NCBI GenBank assembly: GCA_905250075.1
Contig: CAJNOP010000002.1
Coordinates: 2,299,867 to 2,363,866 of the forward strand
DNA length: 64,000 nt
Origin: Rotaria sp. Silwood1
Taxonomy: Eukaryota > Rotifera > Eurotatoria > Philodinida > Philodinidae
Direction: 5' to 3'
Positions 25,601 through 38,500 of this stretch are shown piece by piece. The translations under genes and the position numbers were made by a program. How positions within the stretch are numbered: the stretch's first letter is position 1; each line of letters opens with the position of its first letter. The notes beneath the pieces were generated by a model. It ran no database searches, was not told where the DNA came from, and saw nothing but the letters and a program-made list of their open reading frames with translations.

Positions 25601-26686
25601 AGTCAACATGTTTTGTAATTACACATAGATTCTATGTTATTCAACTATAAAATATAAAATATTTTATTTATTAATAACTACCAGTAGAGTTGATTAAACT
25701 TACTCTAAACTACGAAGACTATTTTTCGAAAATAACGATTTTTTTCAATAAATCTAGTCTAAAGGTTTCTGAGGCCGAAGAATCCAAATCTATGATCGAT
25801 TTTTCAAAATTCTTGAATTCAATTTTTCTAATCAGGAGAAGCTTATTTCAGAACAATAGCTGAATATTCCAGAAATCTATGACCAAGTTTTATAAAAAAA
25901 AAAAAACAATCGAACTAAAACAGTATAAATCTCACTCATAACTATTAGCTTAATTGTCAGTCTAGTTCAAAATATGTATTAGTATCGCCAGCATAAAAGT
26001 TTGCTGGAAGTTCCAAATCTACATTCTTCTCCCAAAAACAATCAGTTCTTTCATGATTCATATTTAATGTTGTGCGAGTTTTTAAGAATCAAAAGAAACC
26101 GTTGTCCCTACAAAATCTACATTAAGTCTTTAAATAAAAGTCTTATAAAATCTTTCGAAAAGATCGTACAGATTTTACAAGAATTGAAGGTTAAGAGTTA
26201 TAGTAAGTTTTGTAAAGATCACGATGTCATCTGATATTTTCTTTTTTTTTTTTATTTTATTTCTTTGTTCTATTCTAGTTCCTGAAAATATAAATCGATC
26301 TACAGAAAATAAATCATCATTTCTACGTCTTTATCGTGTTCCATTAGAACATTTTCCTTCTCTTGAAAATTATTATCCTGAACGTATTGTCTCAACTCTC
26401 GATGAAATTGAATCAACTATTGATATAAAACCATTAAAAACTATAAGTCCACAAACTAAAAAAAGTGGTGCAACAATTGAAATAGATAAAACTTCGATTT
26501 TATTCGATGATAAGATCAAAGAAATGTTTCGTACAAGGTAATTAATATTGAATTCTATTTGACTAAATGTTTTTTTGCTATTTTATTTTTAGACAATCAT
26601 TTGCATATGAACGACGTGAACGTTTACGTAGTCGTTGGAATGAAATCAAACTTCATTTTAATCCTGTTTATGAACAGATGACTTAA
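19625..26686 (+). CDS. WDR93: WDR93-like WD-repeat protein (CFAP297, ciliary central apparatus)
   Basis: Seventeen exons join in phase to 716 aa (human WDR93 is 686): 19625-19680, 19749-19871, 19939-20068, 21453-21675, 21743-21810, 21863-21938, 22001-22077, 22127-22262, 22321-22516, 22574-22620, 23707-23790, 23857-23991, 24052-24274, 24336-24402, 24464-24620, 26279-26537, 26593-26686. The best family cue is the N-terminal DELPQPFRRINKVLESIFDD followed by AWTIIEQREKQR, which resembles the WDR93 signature (LPQPFRMINKL..LFDQSWEIIEER). Weak WD-type blades follow (HCLAVSWPTTNQLLIYK, ITSLCYDSKHEHLAVALQSG). The C-terminal tail is basic and helical (SFAYERRERLRSRWNEIK). WDR93 belongs to the C1d projection of motile cilia (known for the family). 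Introns of 1.4, 1.1 and 1.7 kb carry repeats. The gene is 172 bp downstream of IFT80, with an acceptor-like AG at 19609-19610, suggesting co-transcription. The identity is moderately sure. Confidence 0.7.
20384..20530. repeat. short inverted-repeat (hairpin or MITE) unit
   Basis: TTTTAGCTTCTGGCA (20386-20400) is repeated exactly inverted at 20513-20527, with further imperfect pairing inward (TAC.AACA). The whole is about 145 bp. It lies inside the larger putative element 20093-21408, so it may be a nested insertion. Confidence 0.55.
20577..20680 (+). repeat. dispersed intronic repeat, copy A (WDR93 intron 3)
   Basis: This roughly 100-bp block shares about 70% identity by eye with 28513-28612 in a PIK3R intron. 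Common words include CAGTCTACnnTATGTACAT, AAAAGCAA and a GAAAACnTTnnCTTnTnA end. A shorter match (TGTTTCCTTGTAAGA) occurs near 24860-24890. Confidence 0.45.
23116..23629. repeat. possible inverted-repeat element in WDR93 intron 10
   Basis: GTAAGATCTTATAAAATC near 23116 is matched inverted by GAATCTTATAAGGTCTTAC ending near 23629, with several mismatches. Related AAGATTTT/AATCTTATA words occur inside. It may be a small decayed DNA element or chance in AT-rich sequence. Confidence 0.3.
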
Positions 26687-26700
26687 TAAGAGATTTATTT

Positions 26701-26720
26701 ATATATATATATATATATAT
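26701..26720. repeat. (AT)10 microsatellite between convergent WDR93 and PIK3R
   Basis: A simple AT repeat in the 97-bp gap between the two stop codons. Poly(A) signals of both genes must fit in or overlap this gap. Confidence 0.9.
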
Positions 26721-26783
26721 TTATAAGCATTAAAAATAGAAAAGAAAAAAAAGAAAAGAAAAAATGCATAATAATTAAGATTT

Positions 26784-29700
26784 CTATATTTTAATATTCA
26801 CATGGGACTTAATAGGTATTGTTAAACATGTATTTAAATCAGGATTATTTTCAGCTAATGAATTTTTTGTATAAAAATCAACTAATTCTTTTAATGAATA
26901 AAATGATCGATCACAATAAGCTGGACTATTATCATTCATTGTTGTTGATTGTCCATTTTTATCAATATATGAAGCAACAAATCGGAACGCATAGTTTTGA
27001 TTTGGATCTCGACCTATTCGACAATCATATATAACTCCATTATGTACTAATGTCAATGCATATAGACCATTGGAGGATGTACGAATAAGGAATGTACCTT
27101 CAGCACATGGTTTTAATAATTTATGGGCTATTTCACGATTAATTGTTGGTAAATACCACGGTTCGTCTGTTGGAATACCAAGAAAACTGAAAACAAGTAA
27201 GAAAGAAACAAAAATATTAAAATAAATAAAATGTGTATTTTCATACTTGTTGATTTCATGTTGTTCAACACCTTTATCAGCAAGTAATTTCATACACATA
27301 GCAATTTTATTTTCATAAATTGTTATATCATTTTTTCTTTTATCAAGAGTTTTCATTAATTCATCACGTTTAAGTTGTCGTTCTGTATATGTTTCATTTA
27401 AGCCTTTCATATTATTAACAAATTGTTCAACACGTTGTTCAAGATATTTATATGAGCGATCATATTCATTTTTCTCAGTTTGTTTTTGACTTTGTAAAAA
27501 ATTCTCACGATTAAGTTTCATTTGTTTTTCATAAATCATTTGAATTCTAAATATATGAAAATTTATGTATACTAAATTCAAAGTACTTTTTTCCTGCGTG
27601 ACATTTATTTCTGTCTATCGATCAAGTCTTAAGTAATTTAGGATGGACAGATCTTAACAAAATTATAAAAACAAATCGATTATTTATTTTGATTTTATTT
27701 ATACTCACGAGGAAACTTTCTCAATGGATTAATCGTTTTCGAATGCGGACTATCTACATAATGTAAATCTTAAAGAGCTATAAATGCTCTGACAAGAATT
27801 CAAACCCATATTTCATTACTGCAAACATAGTCCATTTTTAACAGTATTTTTTAACTCAATACTATATAATGTGCTGCAACAGAACCCGGTAAATAATGAC
27901 ATCTTAACGTTTCAAAATATTTGTAGTTTATTGTAATGCTAATTTATAGAAAAGTATAGATGTGAAAACCAGTTCGATCATGAAGAAGCAATTTATTGTA
28001 CTGTAGAACAGGTCATATAGGTGGAAAGTGATATAGTTTTATTAGAAAAAGTTTTTTTTTAGTGAAAACTCATCTACGAATGAAAGTGAAGCATAGTATC
28101 GAGTAACTGAATACATAGAAAGAAAAATGAATTATCAAAAAAAAATGTGAATGTGTATTTTCGTGATAGAAAAGTACTTGTATATATGTCCACAAGTATG
28201 ATGTTCGGCATGAATATTGTGTTCAATGTCGACGTGATTAGTAACAAGTAAACGTGAATTTAGCGAAACGGATCGAATTTTAGAAGTATAAAAACACCAA
28301 GTGAACCCTAAATCACTTGCCTTTTTTCGTGAAGTTTGAGATGATCTCGTTTTTTTTTGTTTGCTGTTTATAAATTCTTATCTTAAGGTAGTAACAAATC
28401 AAAAGACCGGTGTTTGTGTAAAGTTTCAAGTCTTCTTGATGTTTCTGACGAGGACCACGGTATTCAGTAAAAAAATACTGTATTACTACAATATCTCTAC
28501 GGCAATGAGCTACACACCCTAGACCTTCTCAGAGTATTCATAGTTAATTGCAGTCTACGTTATGTACATAGTCCTGACTAAAAAGCAACTAATTAGTTGA
28601 GAAACTTCTCTTATGAAATATTGAAATCTCAAAATCAAAGGCAAGTGATATTAGTTTGTTTTTTTTATATGACAACATCGTATTCAAAACAAACTCAACT
28701 AGAAAATTAAATTTGAATTTTTTCTGATTATTCAACAATTGAGAAATGTAACTTCAATTTATTTCATTTTAAATATTTAACTAATTAATTTCTACCTTCC
28801 ATATGCCATTGTTGATCGTTGTATTTCGCTCATATATGTTATAATTTGATCAAGTTCACTTTTTAATGATGTACATTCACGTTCAATTTCATTATATTTA
28901 TTTGTTAATTCAATTAAAGCAATACGTAAAAGATTTTGATCATTTATATTTGATAAAACAACAGCATAATCATCCAAATCATCATTTTGAATATTTGATA
29001 AAAATATATCACGACGAATTGGTTTAGCTAATTTCATGTCAGATTTTAATATCGGAAAATGTTTTGATAAAGAATTTTGTGTATAATATTCAATTAAATC
29101 TTGTATTGTTTGAAAAAAACATGAATTTAATGAAAATCCATATTGTCCTTGTTTATTCATACAAATTTTAATAAAACGTTGTTGACCATCAAGTTGTACA
29201 ACAAGTGTAAATGGTGCTGATACACTTGGTTCAGTTGAAAAACGTACATAATAATCACCATCATTAATTGTGAAAGATTTTGTTAAAAGTTTATTTGTTA
29301 ATAATTGAATATCTTGTCGATTATAAAACCATTGACATTTATCAAGTGATTGTTGTTGTGATATTAATATATTCAATGATGGAGATTGTTGAAATAATTT
29401 TACTGGTGGTCGTTCCGCATTCCAATCAATTTCATATATAAAACGTTTTAATAAATGAACATGATCTTTATCATTACGAGCATGTGACATTATCATTGGC
29501 CATGGTGGTCTTAGAAAAAAATAAAACAAATAAAAAAAAAAATTATAAAAATTTATTGTTTTGGTTTTTTCTTATGATTACCGAAATATCAGCTGTTTAA
29601 ATATAGCCACAAGTTTATCAACAACTCGTTCAGGTTCATATGGTTTAATTGTATGATGTTGATTAGCATTTGTCATAGCAAGATCATAATCAAGTTTCCA

Positions 29701-32530
29701 TATTTTAATGATATGACACATTATAAATTTAAGAAAATCAACATAAAATGGCATGGAATATTTACCAACAAATTCTTGAATAACTTGTGTTGGAGCATTA
29801 ACCAAATTAAGAAAATCTTCATAATTTTCATCAGGTATAATACCTAAAAAGAAATTTATTGATCGTTTATAATATTTCAACAATTATCATTTGAGAACTT
29901 AATATATTATGTAGTATTAAATGTTTTGAATATATAAGCCTTTTTCTAGTACAAATAACAAATGTCCTACGGGGTTTTCTTAAGAAAATATGATACATTA
30001 TATTTATAAAATACTCTCATCGAGTTTAAATGTTAGGTACAACAATTATCAGATAAGAAGTACAAATTCATTTGAAATTTTCTTTTTTTAATCTTATTGA
30101 CAGATGAATCATTTTCTGTAATATGAAGTCAATGAGTATTTTACTGTAAGGAATATTCTCCTTTTGTTAAAAAACCATAAGAAAAGTCGACTTAAAAATT
30201 CTCAATGCTAATTTATAATAAAGCTAATCCAAGAGTTCATGCTGTGACTTTTTTCTTATAATGTACACCAAATTTATATTGAAGATATAAAAAGAAGAGA
30301 TGCGGTCGTTTTCTCAAAAGATTACTATTTGATGCTCTTTCTTTTTATCAGCGTATTAATGTTTTTCAATTCATAAATTTCTGTCTTATTTTATATAAAA
30401 ATTTGATTTCAACAGAGATAAACAAGTATGTGATGTTTTTTTTTTAACTAAACACTACTTTAGAATAGTATAAATCATTCAATAGGTATGTCACAAAACC
30501 CTATCTTTATCACAAGTGATAATAAATTCTAAATTCTATTTAAATACTTCGTAGATCTTGCTCATTGCTTTTCTGTGTACAGTTAAAAAATAATTTAATA
30601 ATATGTATTTTTACAGTGTAATTAACTCAAATTTTTTTTTCTTAGATTATTACTTTGCTTAATAGTTATTAACTCAATAATTAAATGAATTTATAAATTT
30701 ATGTATACGAAAACATGCAACGAAAGAATTGTTACCTTGATCATCAAATATGAAAACTACTTTTTCCAGTGGTTTTTTCGGGGCAGAGGGAGAAGAAGGC
30801 GTCTACTCGAAGATCAATTCGACTTTCCTAAAGTTTGTGGTAATTTTATGATATATTATGTGCTCATGTTCCTAACAGTAGATGTTTGCCCTCCTGGAGT
30901 TCCGGAAGGGAAATTCTGAATAAAAATCCTATTCAAACTCTTAGTGTAGTCTATTTATAACGATTCTGATTAGTTAATCATTCAAAACAAATGAAATATC
31001 TGTAAGAATACTGAACAATCAAACAAGAAAACTTCGAATAGTTAAATAAATTTATTAATGCATTCTTGTTTCTATTCATTTAATATTCAATAACATCAAC
31101 TTGTACTCATTTGTTCGACAAAAAGAAAAAAATAATAAGAATAAGAATTAATAATTTCTATTCATGAATGTTCCTCATTGAAATGTATTAATTTTTAATA
31201 AGATAAAAAGCAGATTTAACAATATATTATTCTATCGAATACGATAGACAAAGAGAAAAAAAAAAAGATCATCAATCTTATTCGTCTCTATTCATTTCAA
31301 TCACTATTGTTCTACTTTTTTGTTTTTTTTTCTTTTGACATAAATCAACAATTCATATAAATCATTCTTATAACAAAATTTTTCTATTGAAATATTTAAT
31401 TTAGTGACTTGTCATATTTACATGATTTTTTAATAAATCATTATTTATAAGATATAAACTTACCTATTCCAGGTTCTTTAAGGCTAATTTTAACTAAACT
31501 AGCTAATTCAGATATTTCCATTTTTTTAAAATCCATTTTTTCAATATCCTAAAAAAAAACATAAAGAAATTTATTTAAAATAAACAATTCAACATAAAAA
31601 AAAAAATAATATATATTCTCATACATTATCATTAATTAATTTTCTTAATTGAGCTATTCGTGCTGATTCAATTGAAAATCTATATGCATCAATTAATGAT
31701 AATGTTCGATTATCTTCAACAATATTTTCTAATGATTGACATAAACGTGTTATTATAATAGGTAATTGAGTTTTAGAATCAATTGGTTGATCATTAAAAT
31801 CTGTTCCAATAATTGTATGACATTCAAGTTGTTTATTTGTATGTACGCAACGTTTTGATGGTAATTTTGAACATTGTCTATGCATAACAAGACCACAACG
31901 ACTACATTGTAAACCTTGATGAATTATTCCATATAAAGATTTTTCACATAAATCACATAAACGTCTTTCATAAAATGTTGTACAAATAAAATTATCACCA
32001 TGATTATTAGTTGATAATTGTGTACGAAAACGTTCAAATGATATTGGACGATATTTATCACGTGATTTTAATTCTTTTATTGCATCTAATATAGCTTGTC
32101 GTTGATAACTATCATGTATATGATCATGTTTTAATTGTTCATCAGTTAATGATAATAATATTTCACCATCATATTTTAATGATTGAAAATTAGGTGCATA
32201 ACGATATAAATTAACAACAGCTAACCATTCACATACATCATTTACTGTCCAATCATTTATTGGTATACTTGTATCATATGTTATTAAATTTTGATTATTA
32301 ACATGACATGCATTTAAACCTGGACATGTACCAGCTGTTAAAACAAGTGTACATTCAACATGAAAATAATCACCACATTTTGTACATTGATAACCAATAT
32401 TACCAGAACCCCATATATAATCTTCACAATAAGGACACCAAGCTGGAGTTTTAAAATATCGTAAACGATATTTATGATCACTAACTATATTTGCTCGAGA
32501 TGGAGGTGTTATACTAACGTAATTTGCCAT
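26784..32530 (-). CDS. PIK3R: class IA PI3-kinase regulatory subunit (p85-like) with N-terminal C1-SAM-C1
   Basis: Minus-strand exons 31625-32530, 31464-31548, 29582-29843, 28796-29509, 27247-27546 and 26784-27186 join in phase to 889 aa. Domains in order: C1 zinc finger (19-69; H..WCPYC..C..C..H..C..C), SAM (about 92-156; WTVNDVCEWLAVVNLYRYA), second C1 (about 177-228), RhoGAP/BH-like region (about 237-445, ending EIDWNAERPP as p85 ends TEWNERQP), nSH2 (about 476-580; GDYYVRFS holds the phosphotyrosine-binding Arg), coiled-coil iSH2 (about 590-755), cSH2 (about 765-885; GTFLIRTSS, SLKELVDFYTKNSLAENNPD). The SH2-iSH2-SH2 unit binds and restrains the p110 catalytic subunit and recruits it to phosphotyrosine. 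Canonical p85 begins with SH3 instead of C1-SAM-C1. The C1 domains suggest diacylglycerol or membrane control, but ligand binding is not shown. Two introns exceed 1 kb. Confidence 0.92.
28513..28612 (+). repeat. dispersed intronic repeat, copy C (PIK3R intron)
   Basis: Counterpart of 20577-20680, in the same plus-strand orientation. It lies in the intron between PIK3R exons 4 and 5. The surrounding 28380-28510 shows weaker similarity to 20430-20576, so the shared unit may be about 250 bp. Confidence 0.45.
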
Positions 32531-34635
32531 TTAATTTAAATAAGTAAAAAGAAATGATATGACAAATGTTGACTCATAATGTTTGGTTCCTTAAAATACC
32601 AATAAGCTATTACTTTCCTATCTAGATGTCACATTTGATTTATTAGACCAATGACAGAGCTGGTTTTTGTTTATTTGTTCTGTTCTTTTTTTATTGTTCT
32701 AGTTAGTTGTCTGATTGATGAAGAACGTGTTTTTTTTTTATGACAAATAAAAGTCTTTTTCTTTTCTCTACAATTGAGATTATTATAATTTTTATAAATT
32801 TACTATCAACATTTGGGAATGTTGATATTGGATTAAATTCACATTGATGTCTGTCAATCTGCGTAGTTTATTTCATATAAATATATATATATATCACAAT
32901 AATCAGGCTTTTTTTTCTAAAATACTTTCACGTAAGTTACTTCTCATATATGTCTATGAAAGACCGGCTGTTGATTACTTTACCAGCTCTTTAATATGAG
33001 AACAAATACTAAATATAGTAGCCTTTCTCTTTGTGTCATTTTTTTCAGTGCATTCACATTTGCACATATGCTTTGCATTTCATGCTTAGTCTTCTAGATA
33101 CTCTACTCCAATTTCGTTGTTCATTTATCGATATGTATATACTTTTCTTTGTGTTTTTCGTTATAATACTTGTCGTTTTCCATTTTTAGTAGTATGTAAG
33201 TAAACACCGAATGTCTTTCAAGAGAAAAAAAAAAGAAAATGCAAGTCAGAAGAAAACTGATCCTTTGGGGTGTGTATATATATGTGTTTGTGTGAAGTTA
33301 CAAGAGAATGTTGATGTGAAAGGAAAAAAGACGAAAAAACTTTTTTTTTTTTGTTAGTATACAAACACAAAATCATTTGTTCAGTCGATCTATTTATCTT
33401 GCATTCGGTGAATGCACATTGAAGAACATTTTTGTCGTTTTTTTTTGTTTCATATAGAAATGCTTATGGCATGACGTTTGAAACTGCTCTACTGATGAAA
33501 AACAAATAGTATCGGCTTGTTTCAAGATAAGGCTGTCACTGACATTGTTAACTAACATAAAAGAAATCCGCTTTCTTCGTTTTCTGTTTCTTCTTTCTCT
33601 TTTTTTTCTCCTATGCGCTCCTTCTCTCTCTCGCTCTCTTTTTCTTATTTAGGCCTTGTAGACAAATCTGTTACAGACACATCAGAACTGTCTGCTATTA
33701 CTAATCAGGTGCGCATATGTGGAAAAAATGGTATTAAGAGAAGAAATCGTTTTGATGCGATGATTTGTCTATAAGAAAACTTTTTTCTCTCATATAACTT
33801 CGTCTTTTGTATCAATGAAGGTCAATGATTTTCACTGCGATGTGTGTATTGTGTATATGTTGTTGCTCGAACTTTTCCATTAATTTTTCATTCAATGATC
33901 ATCATCACATACAGCAAGAAGAACAAAAGAAGAAAAAAAAGGTGTTTCTTTTACATTTATATTCATACTCATTCTCGTTTTTTTCTATGTGTTTGTGAGC
34001 ATTTCATTTCCTTAATCGTTTTCATCTCATCACTCTTCTTTCTATCGAAGAGGATTTGCATCTAATCGATTAGCGATTCTCGTCGTTCTTCCTGTCCTTT
34101 TTTTTCTCTTCTCTTTCAGTTCATCATCTCGAGTGGGTGTGTGCGTGTCTTGATATGTTGAAACTCTATAATCAAAGATGTTCCGTTCATTAAATTTCAT
34201 TGACCATAGTTCATTTCGTCATCATAGATATTGATAAGATGATCATCTAATCGTATTTACAGTTGCATTTTCAAAAAAAAAGATATTTTTTTTTTTGAGA
34301 AGACAAATTATTTATATATGTCAAGATTAAACTGGTTAAACTCAATCAATATCATGAAAGTAAGTTGCTTGTATGGTAATACTAGTGATTCTGTTGACTT
34401 TGAATATATGTTATTGTAGCAACTAAGTCCCTAGTTCTCTCGGTCTCTCTCTTTTTTTTTTTTTTTTTTTTATAACAAACCATCGTTCGTAGACAAGAAG
34501 AAGATGAAAAAGCTGAAGGAAGAAAAAGCCTAGTTTATGCGTTTGAATGCTTGTGCACGAGCACGTCGAACGCATGTTGTTTTTTTTCCTATTCTTTTAT
34601 GCGAGATGTTATTCCAACCACATAAAATGAAAGCT

Positions 34636-34660
<25 letters not shown>
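34636..34660. repeat. (GA)n microsatellite upstream of CADPS
   Basis: About 12 GA units followed by a purine-rich tail. A mirrored CT/T tract lies 170 bp upstream (34437-34470). Confidence 0.85.
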
Positions 34661-34667
<7 letters not shown>

Positions 34668-35184
34668 AAAGATGGAAATGATATGACAAAAAAATGACGA
34701 TAAGACTATAACTGTAGTAGATAATGAAAAATAAATAAATAAACAATGAGCTCGTCTATTTGTCTTTAATAGAACTATATACTATTGAATTTTTTTCTAT
34801 GATAAGTTAATCACTTTATATTACTATTTGATTGTTGCCTATTGTTGTTTGATGGTTATCGAATTGAGAAGACATTCATATATCGATACATATATATATA
34901 TATGTGTGTATTTTTTCTTCACATATTACCGCGAATGTTTGCTTCATCATCGTTTCGCGTCATCTAATTTAATTATTCTCCAGAGAGACAATAGAAGGGA
35001 AAGGCGCAGCTTGTGCTCGTGCGTTCATGAAGAAAAAAACAACAACTAGCAACACAGTAGCGAGAACAACGACTGCCGATGGCAGAGTGCATACTAGTTT
35101 GTCAAAGGAATAGAGAAGGATTTTAATTAGTCGTGCTAACAAGAATTGAGAGGTAGTAGCTTAGTCAGTTTGTATGCGAGTACT

Positions 35185-35219
35185 CACGTCAATGAACGGC
35201 GCCAATGATGACTGACGTG
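35185..35219. promoter_or_regulatory. paired CRE-like half-sites upstream of CADPS
   Basis: CACGTCA (35185-35191) and TGACGTG (35213-35219) are exact reverse complements spaced 21 bp apart, in the GC-rich block about 310 bp before the CADPS ATG. Both contain the CREB/ATF half-site TGACG. The core between them (AACGGCGCC) is unusually GC-rich for this window. Regulation by CREB is inference. Confidence 0.4.
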
Positions 35220-35527
35220 TGTTTTTTTTGAAGTGTGCGTGCATGCTTGCGCTCGTAAGTACCAACATACACAATGACGGCTTGTGATTGAACAAGAGCG
35301 GTTAGATAAAGACATAGATAGTTGTTGTTTTTTTTTTTAAACGTTTTACATTTAATTATTTGTTTTCTTTATTACAATTTTGTTTTGTTTTAGAAAAGAA
35401 ATTCATTTTCATAGATACATACAAAGATATCATTGATAATATGTAATTAACATCGATGACTATATGACTTTCATCTATCTTCTTATTGATGAGGTTACCT
35501 AACATATAATAATGAAGACAATAAATT

Positions 35528-38500
35528 ATGCTGCATGATTCCACAGATGAGGATGAAGAGGTCGGTCAAAATGAAGGCGGAGCTATTGGTCAACAACCGG
35601 TAAGTTTGTTTCGTGCATAATTTAATGATTAAACAAAAAACACATATGTAAAAAATTGCACAATTTTTTTTTCAGCTGTCTACAAATCGCTCAGGACCTT
35701 CATCAACTCGAACAACAGTATTAAATCCAAATTCTCCTTATTCTAATGTTAATTCACCATTATTAACACCAAAATTATCTCATGTCGATCTATTATCATC
35801 ATCCTCTAAACCTTCATCAATTCATCATCCATCTGCACCGAGTAATCTATATGCATCACCGGCAACATCACATCGTACATTAACAAGTATACCAATAAAT
35901 TCAACAAATGATTCCCCATTATTATCAACACGTTCATCAATAAATGTAAATTCCTACCATGAAACAAACCAACCATCGACAACTATTAAAAATGATTCGA
36001 ATAGTTTAAGAAGTGCTGATTCATCAACATCATCTGAAGAATATGTACATCCATTACCAACACAACCACAATCAAATTCAATATCAATAAAATTTCATCC
36101 ACCACAAGGACATACATCAATATCAAATGCTGGCTATTTAATAACACCTTTAACAAATACAACTAGTTCATCAACAGGTACAACAATATCGAGTGCAACT
36201 GGCATACCAATTGATCGTGTACCATCACCATCACCATCATTATTAAGTGATCGTGAACGTGAAGAAAATGAACGCGTAGAACGTGAATTAGAAATAAAAC
36301 GTAAACGTCTTCAAATATATGTTTTCATTTGTCGTTGTGTTGCATGTCCATTTAATTCAAAGCAATCGTCAGATATGGCAAGAAAACATTTAAAAATAAA
36401 TCTTGTTCAATATGGTGTTATTAAAGAAAGATTTTTAGCATTTCTTAGTGGTAAAACTCATATTGAAGCAGATGAAGGTAAATAATGAATGAAGAAAAAG
36501 AAAAAGAGTTTTTTTTTCATTATTTGTGTTTTCTTAGCTTTCATAAATGCTGTTCGTTCATATTATGAAGTATTTCTTAAAAGTGAACGTATTGGTAAAA
36601 TGGTTCAATCCGGTGGTTGTTGTTCGGATGATTTTCGTGATGTATTTCGTATAAATATTGAAAAACGTGTGCGAAGTTTACCTGATATTGATTCACTTAA
36701 AATAAGCAAAGATACGGTGCTTAGTTTATGGATGTCAAAATTTGATGCTATTTATCGTGGTCAAGATCAAGATCAAGATAATTCTGGTCGACGTTTATCA
36801 AAATCAAATTATTTATCAACATCAGCTGAATTAATTATGAGTAAAGAACAATTATATGATATGTTTCAAAATATTTTATCAATTAAAAAATTTGAACATC
36901 AGTAAGTTAGAAAAAGAAATAATTTATTGAGGAGAAAATTTCATTTAATTATTTGTTGAAAAAAAGAAAATTATTAAGTAAACACTTCCGAAAGGCAAAT
37001 AATGAATAAAAGAATATAAGAGAGAGAGTTTGTATTGAATATTTCTAAAAGATTCTTCTTTTCTTGTTTAGAATGATTTTTAATAGTGCTCAAGTAAGAA
37101 ACAAAATAAAATTTTAATCTTTGAAATATTCATTGAAATTTTTTTTTCTTATAGCTTGATAATAATGATGAACAAGCTGCGACAATTCGTCGTGAACTTG
37201 ATGGTCGAATGAAACAAGCTGAATCATTACAAAGAGTAAGTGTAGAAAAACTAATTAACGAAAAAATAAAAACGACTTAATATAAAAATTCGAATAAAAT
37301 AATAATAAAATAAACAAAGTTAATTCTACTTATTCCAGGATCTATTAACTGATCTTTGTCAAAAAACAAGAAAGGTTTTTTTTCTTTTTCTTCTTAATTG
37401 CTTGCATGAAATTAAAGTAGAAAGAAAATTATAAATTAATCGCGCAGCATGATTCTTTTTTTTTTTTTTTTTGTTATTATTTTCTTTCTCTTTTAATGTT
37501 TTATTTATTTTTATTTTAGCAACGTGGTTTAATGCCGAAATTTGTACATAAAGAAATGGATACATTATATGTTGATGAATTAAAAAAGACAATAAATGAT
37601 CTTATGAGTAATCTTGAAAGTTTACCAGTACGTGGTGGTTCAGAACAAAAACCATTGAGATCAAAACGTGCTACTGGTCATAGTCGTCATACAAATACGG
37701 GTAGTGGTTCATCATCTGGTGCTAATTCATCAAATAGATCAACACATAATGATGGAAGTAATCATTTAGAAGATAATGAACCAGGTTTATCGAAATTAGC
37801 ATTTGTATTAAATTTTAATGTTAATATAACTGTAAAAGAAGTTCGTGGATTAAAATCAATTCCAACAAATCGTATTGTTTATTGTACAATGGAAGTTGAA
37901 GGTGGTGAAAAATATCGTACTGAACATGCTGAAGCTGGAAAACCTGTTTGGGAATCGTTAGCTGAATTTCCAACAAATCAAATTTTACCTATAATTAAAG
38001 TTAAACTTTATATGGAAAATCCAGGTATACTTAGTTTAGATGATAATAAACTTGGTAAAGTAATATTACAAATTGATCCTACATTTAATAAAACGAATTG
38101 GTGGACAGATATGATAAAAAATAAAAGTACATCAACTGATGAATTAAAAGTTAAATTAGATGTACGAATGGAAAAACCACAAAATCTTAAAATGTGTGGG
38201 TATGTATCGATTACATATAAATAAATTGATTAATTTCAATTAATTCTTTGTTGATAGTTGGTGCTATGCTCGAGGTAAAAATGTTTGGAAAACATGGAAA
38301 CGACGATACTATGCATTAGTTCAGGTAAAAAAATTTTAACAAAATAAAACTCAAAATATAAAGACATACTCAAATTAGATATGTGTGCAACAAATTTTAG
38401 TCCCAAGCGTGGAACTATAACAAAAAAAAAAAAATTGGCGGAACCAAAACGCGAACCACAGGAAAGAGAAGTTGCTGAAATCAGGACTAGAACTATGAGC

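Larger units (their letters stand above)
32531..35527. promoter_or_regulatory. 3-kb divergent regulatory region between PIK3R and CADPS
   Basis: No exon could be supported. It contains T-runs, CT and GA tracts (33605-33645, 34437-34470, 34636-34660), a TA/TG repeat (about 34888-34910), and a relatively GC-rich block at about 34990-35290. Nearer CADPS, a pyrimidine tract ends in AG at 35392-35393, 134 nt before its start codon. This is a likely 5'-UTR or leader splice acceptor. Confidence 0.5.

Noticed and set aside
30701-30919. Arg-rich 72-codon frame inside a PIK3R intron
   Set aside because: It lies on the opposite strand within an intron and has no domain, start context or splice partner.
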